A DNA stretch of 22,781 bases from CAZGYE01 sp964530165 (GTDB lineage Bacteria; Planctomycetota; Planctomycetia; Planctomycetales; Planctomycetaceae): assembly GCA_964530165.1 (NCBI GenBank), contig CAZGYE010000056.1, positions 1-22,781 on the forward strand, given 5' to 3'. Positions 22,684 through 22,781 of the stretch are shown one piece after another. The notes below the pieces were generated by a model. It saw only the letters and a list, made by a program, of their open reading frames with translations, did no database searches and had not been told where the DNA came from. How positions within the stretch are numbered: position 1 is the first letter of the stretch; every line of letters starts with the position of its first letter. Made by a program: the position numbers and the translations under genes.

Positions 22684-22781
22684 CGAGTGGTATCCTCCTG
22701 ATCGTAGCAAGGGAAGGGGAAGCGGACCTTAGAAAGGACGCGGTAATTCAGGTCATCTGGACTATTTTTCGGCAGTTGGCG
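22680..22781 (-). CDS. C-terminal end of an unknown gene upstream of the GHKL ATPase (partial)
   Basis: From the window end to the TGA at 22682-22680, the minus strand is open for 33 codons (ending FPFPCYDQEDTTR). Its stop overlaps the GHKL ATG as ATGA, the usual sign of a coupled operon. The piece is too short to assign a family, and 33 open codons could be chance. It suggests that the GHKL/radical SAM operon has at least one more gene upstream. Confidence 0.5.
   Translation of the reverse strand, partial: RQLPKNSPDDLNYRVLSKVRFPFPCYDQEDTTR
22694..22699 (-). promoter_or_regulatory. Ribosome binding site of the GHKL ATPase gene
   Basis: A full AGGAGG lies 10 bases before ATG 22683 on the minus strand, within the end of the preceding gene. 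It is one of the few consensus sites in the window and supports the start and translational coupling. Confidence 0.6.

Noticed and set aside
1..22781. CRISPR arrays, tRNA or rRNA genes, integrase and attachment sites
   Set aside because: I looked for regularly spaced repeats, tRNA-like cloverleafs and tyrosine or serine recombinase motifs and saw none; WD40 repeats in 1-1140 are protein repeats only.

Overview
This is a GC-rich window of bacterial DNA. It most likely comes from a planctomycete or a related bacterium. Evidence for that is the long WD40 protein with about 42-residue 'TPPLRH...SPDG' repeats, the large membrane glycosyltransferase, and the scarcity of Shine-Dalgarno sites. This assignment is inference; there is no rRNA or other phylogenetic marker in the window.

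Layout. (1) Positions 1-3932 look like ordinary host DNA: the 3' part of a WD40 gene, a short transposase remnant, and a GT39/ArnT-like membrane glycosyltransferase, all on the + strand. (2) Positions 3978-12563 are a minus-strand block of mobile-element genes. In transcription order they are a 1,589-aa adenine-methyltransferase/strawberry-notch helicase fusion, a 272-aa unknown protein, a beta-type DNA methyltransferase, a DUF932 protein, a hairpin terminator, and then a coupled small-protein/HNH nuclease pair. (3) Positions 12621-14293 carry small genes: a Fic toxin, a convergent overlapping small gene with a Fic-inhibitory motif, a 56-aa gene, a 72-aa gene, and the first exon of a TSCPD-domain gene. 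(4) Positions 14294-16735 are a complete group II intron with its reverse transcriptase/maturase/HNH protein, sitting inside the TSCPD gene. Joining 14293 to 16736 restores one continuous 127-codon reading frame. (5) Positions 17049-19550 encode, on the minus strand, a VirD4/TraG/HerA-like DNA-pumping ATPase and a coiled-coil protein after it. (6) Positions 19748-22781 are a minus-strand operon: the tail of an unknown gene, a GHKL (HSP90/MORC-like) ATPase, and a radical SAM protein.

How the parts fit. DUF932, the methyltransferase-helicase fusion, an orphan methyltransferase, a VirD4-like ATPase, Fic and a group II intron together suggest an integrated plasmid, ICE or phage-plasmid. No integrase, relaxase, replication gene, tRNA or attachment site is visible, so its ends lie outside the window or have decayed. 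Two of its main genes (the helicase fusion and the 272-aa gene) share an almost identical promoter/start block, TTGAC-N18-CAC-N2-T-CC-N-CCTCCT-ATG. The ATPase gene shares the start-proximal part. This points to common control and transcripts that start almost at the AUG.

The best candidates for something new are the GHKL ATPase-radical SAM operon, the tail-to-tail Fic toxin/antitoxin arrangement, the exact group II intron splice in a TSCPD gene, and the shared near-leaderless promoter block.
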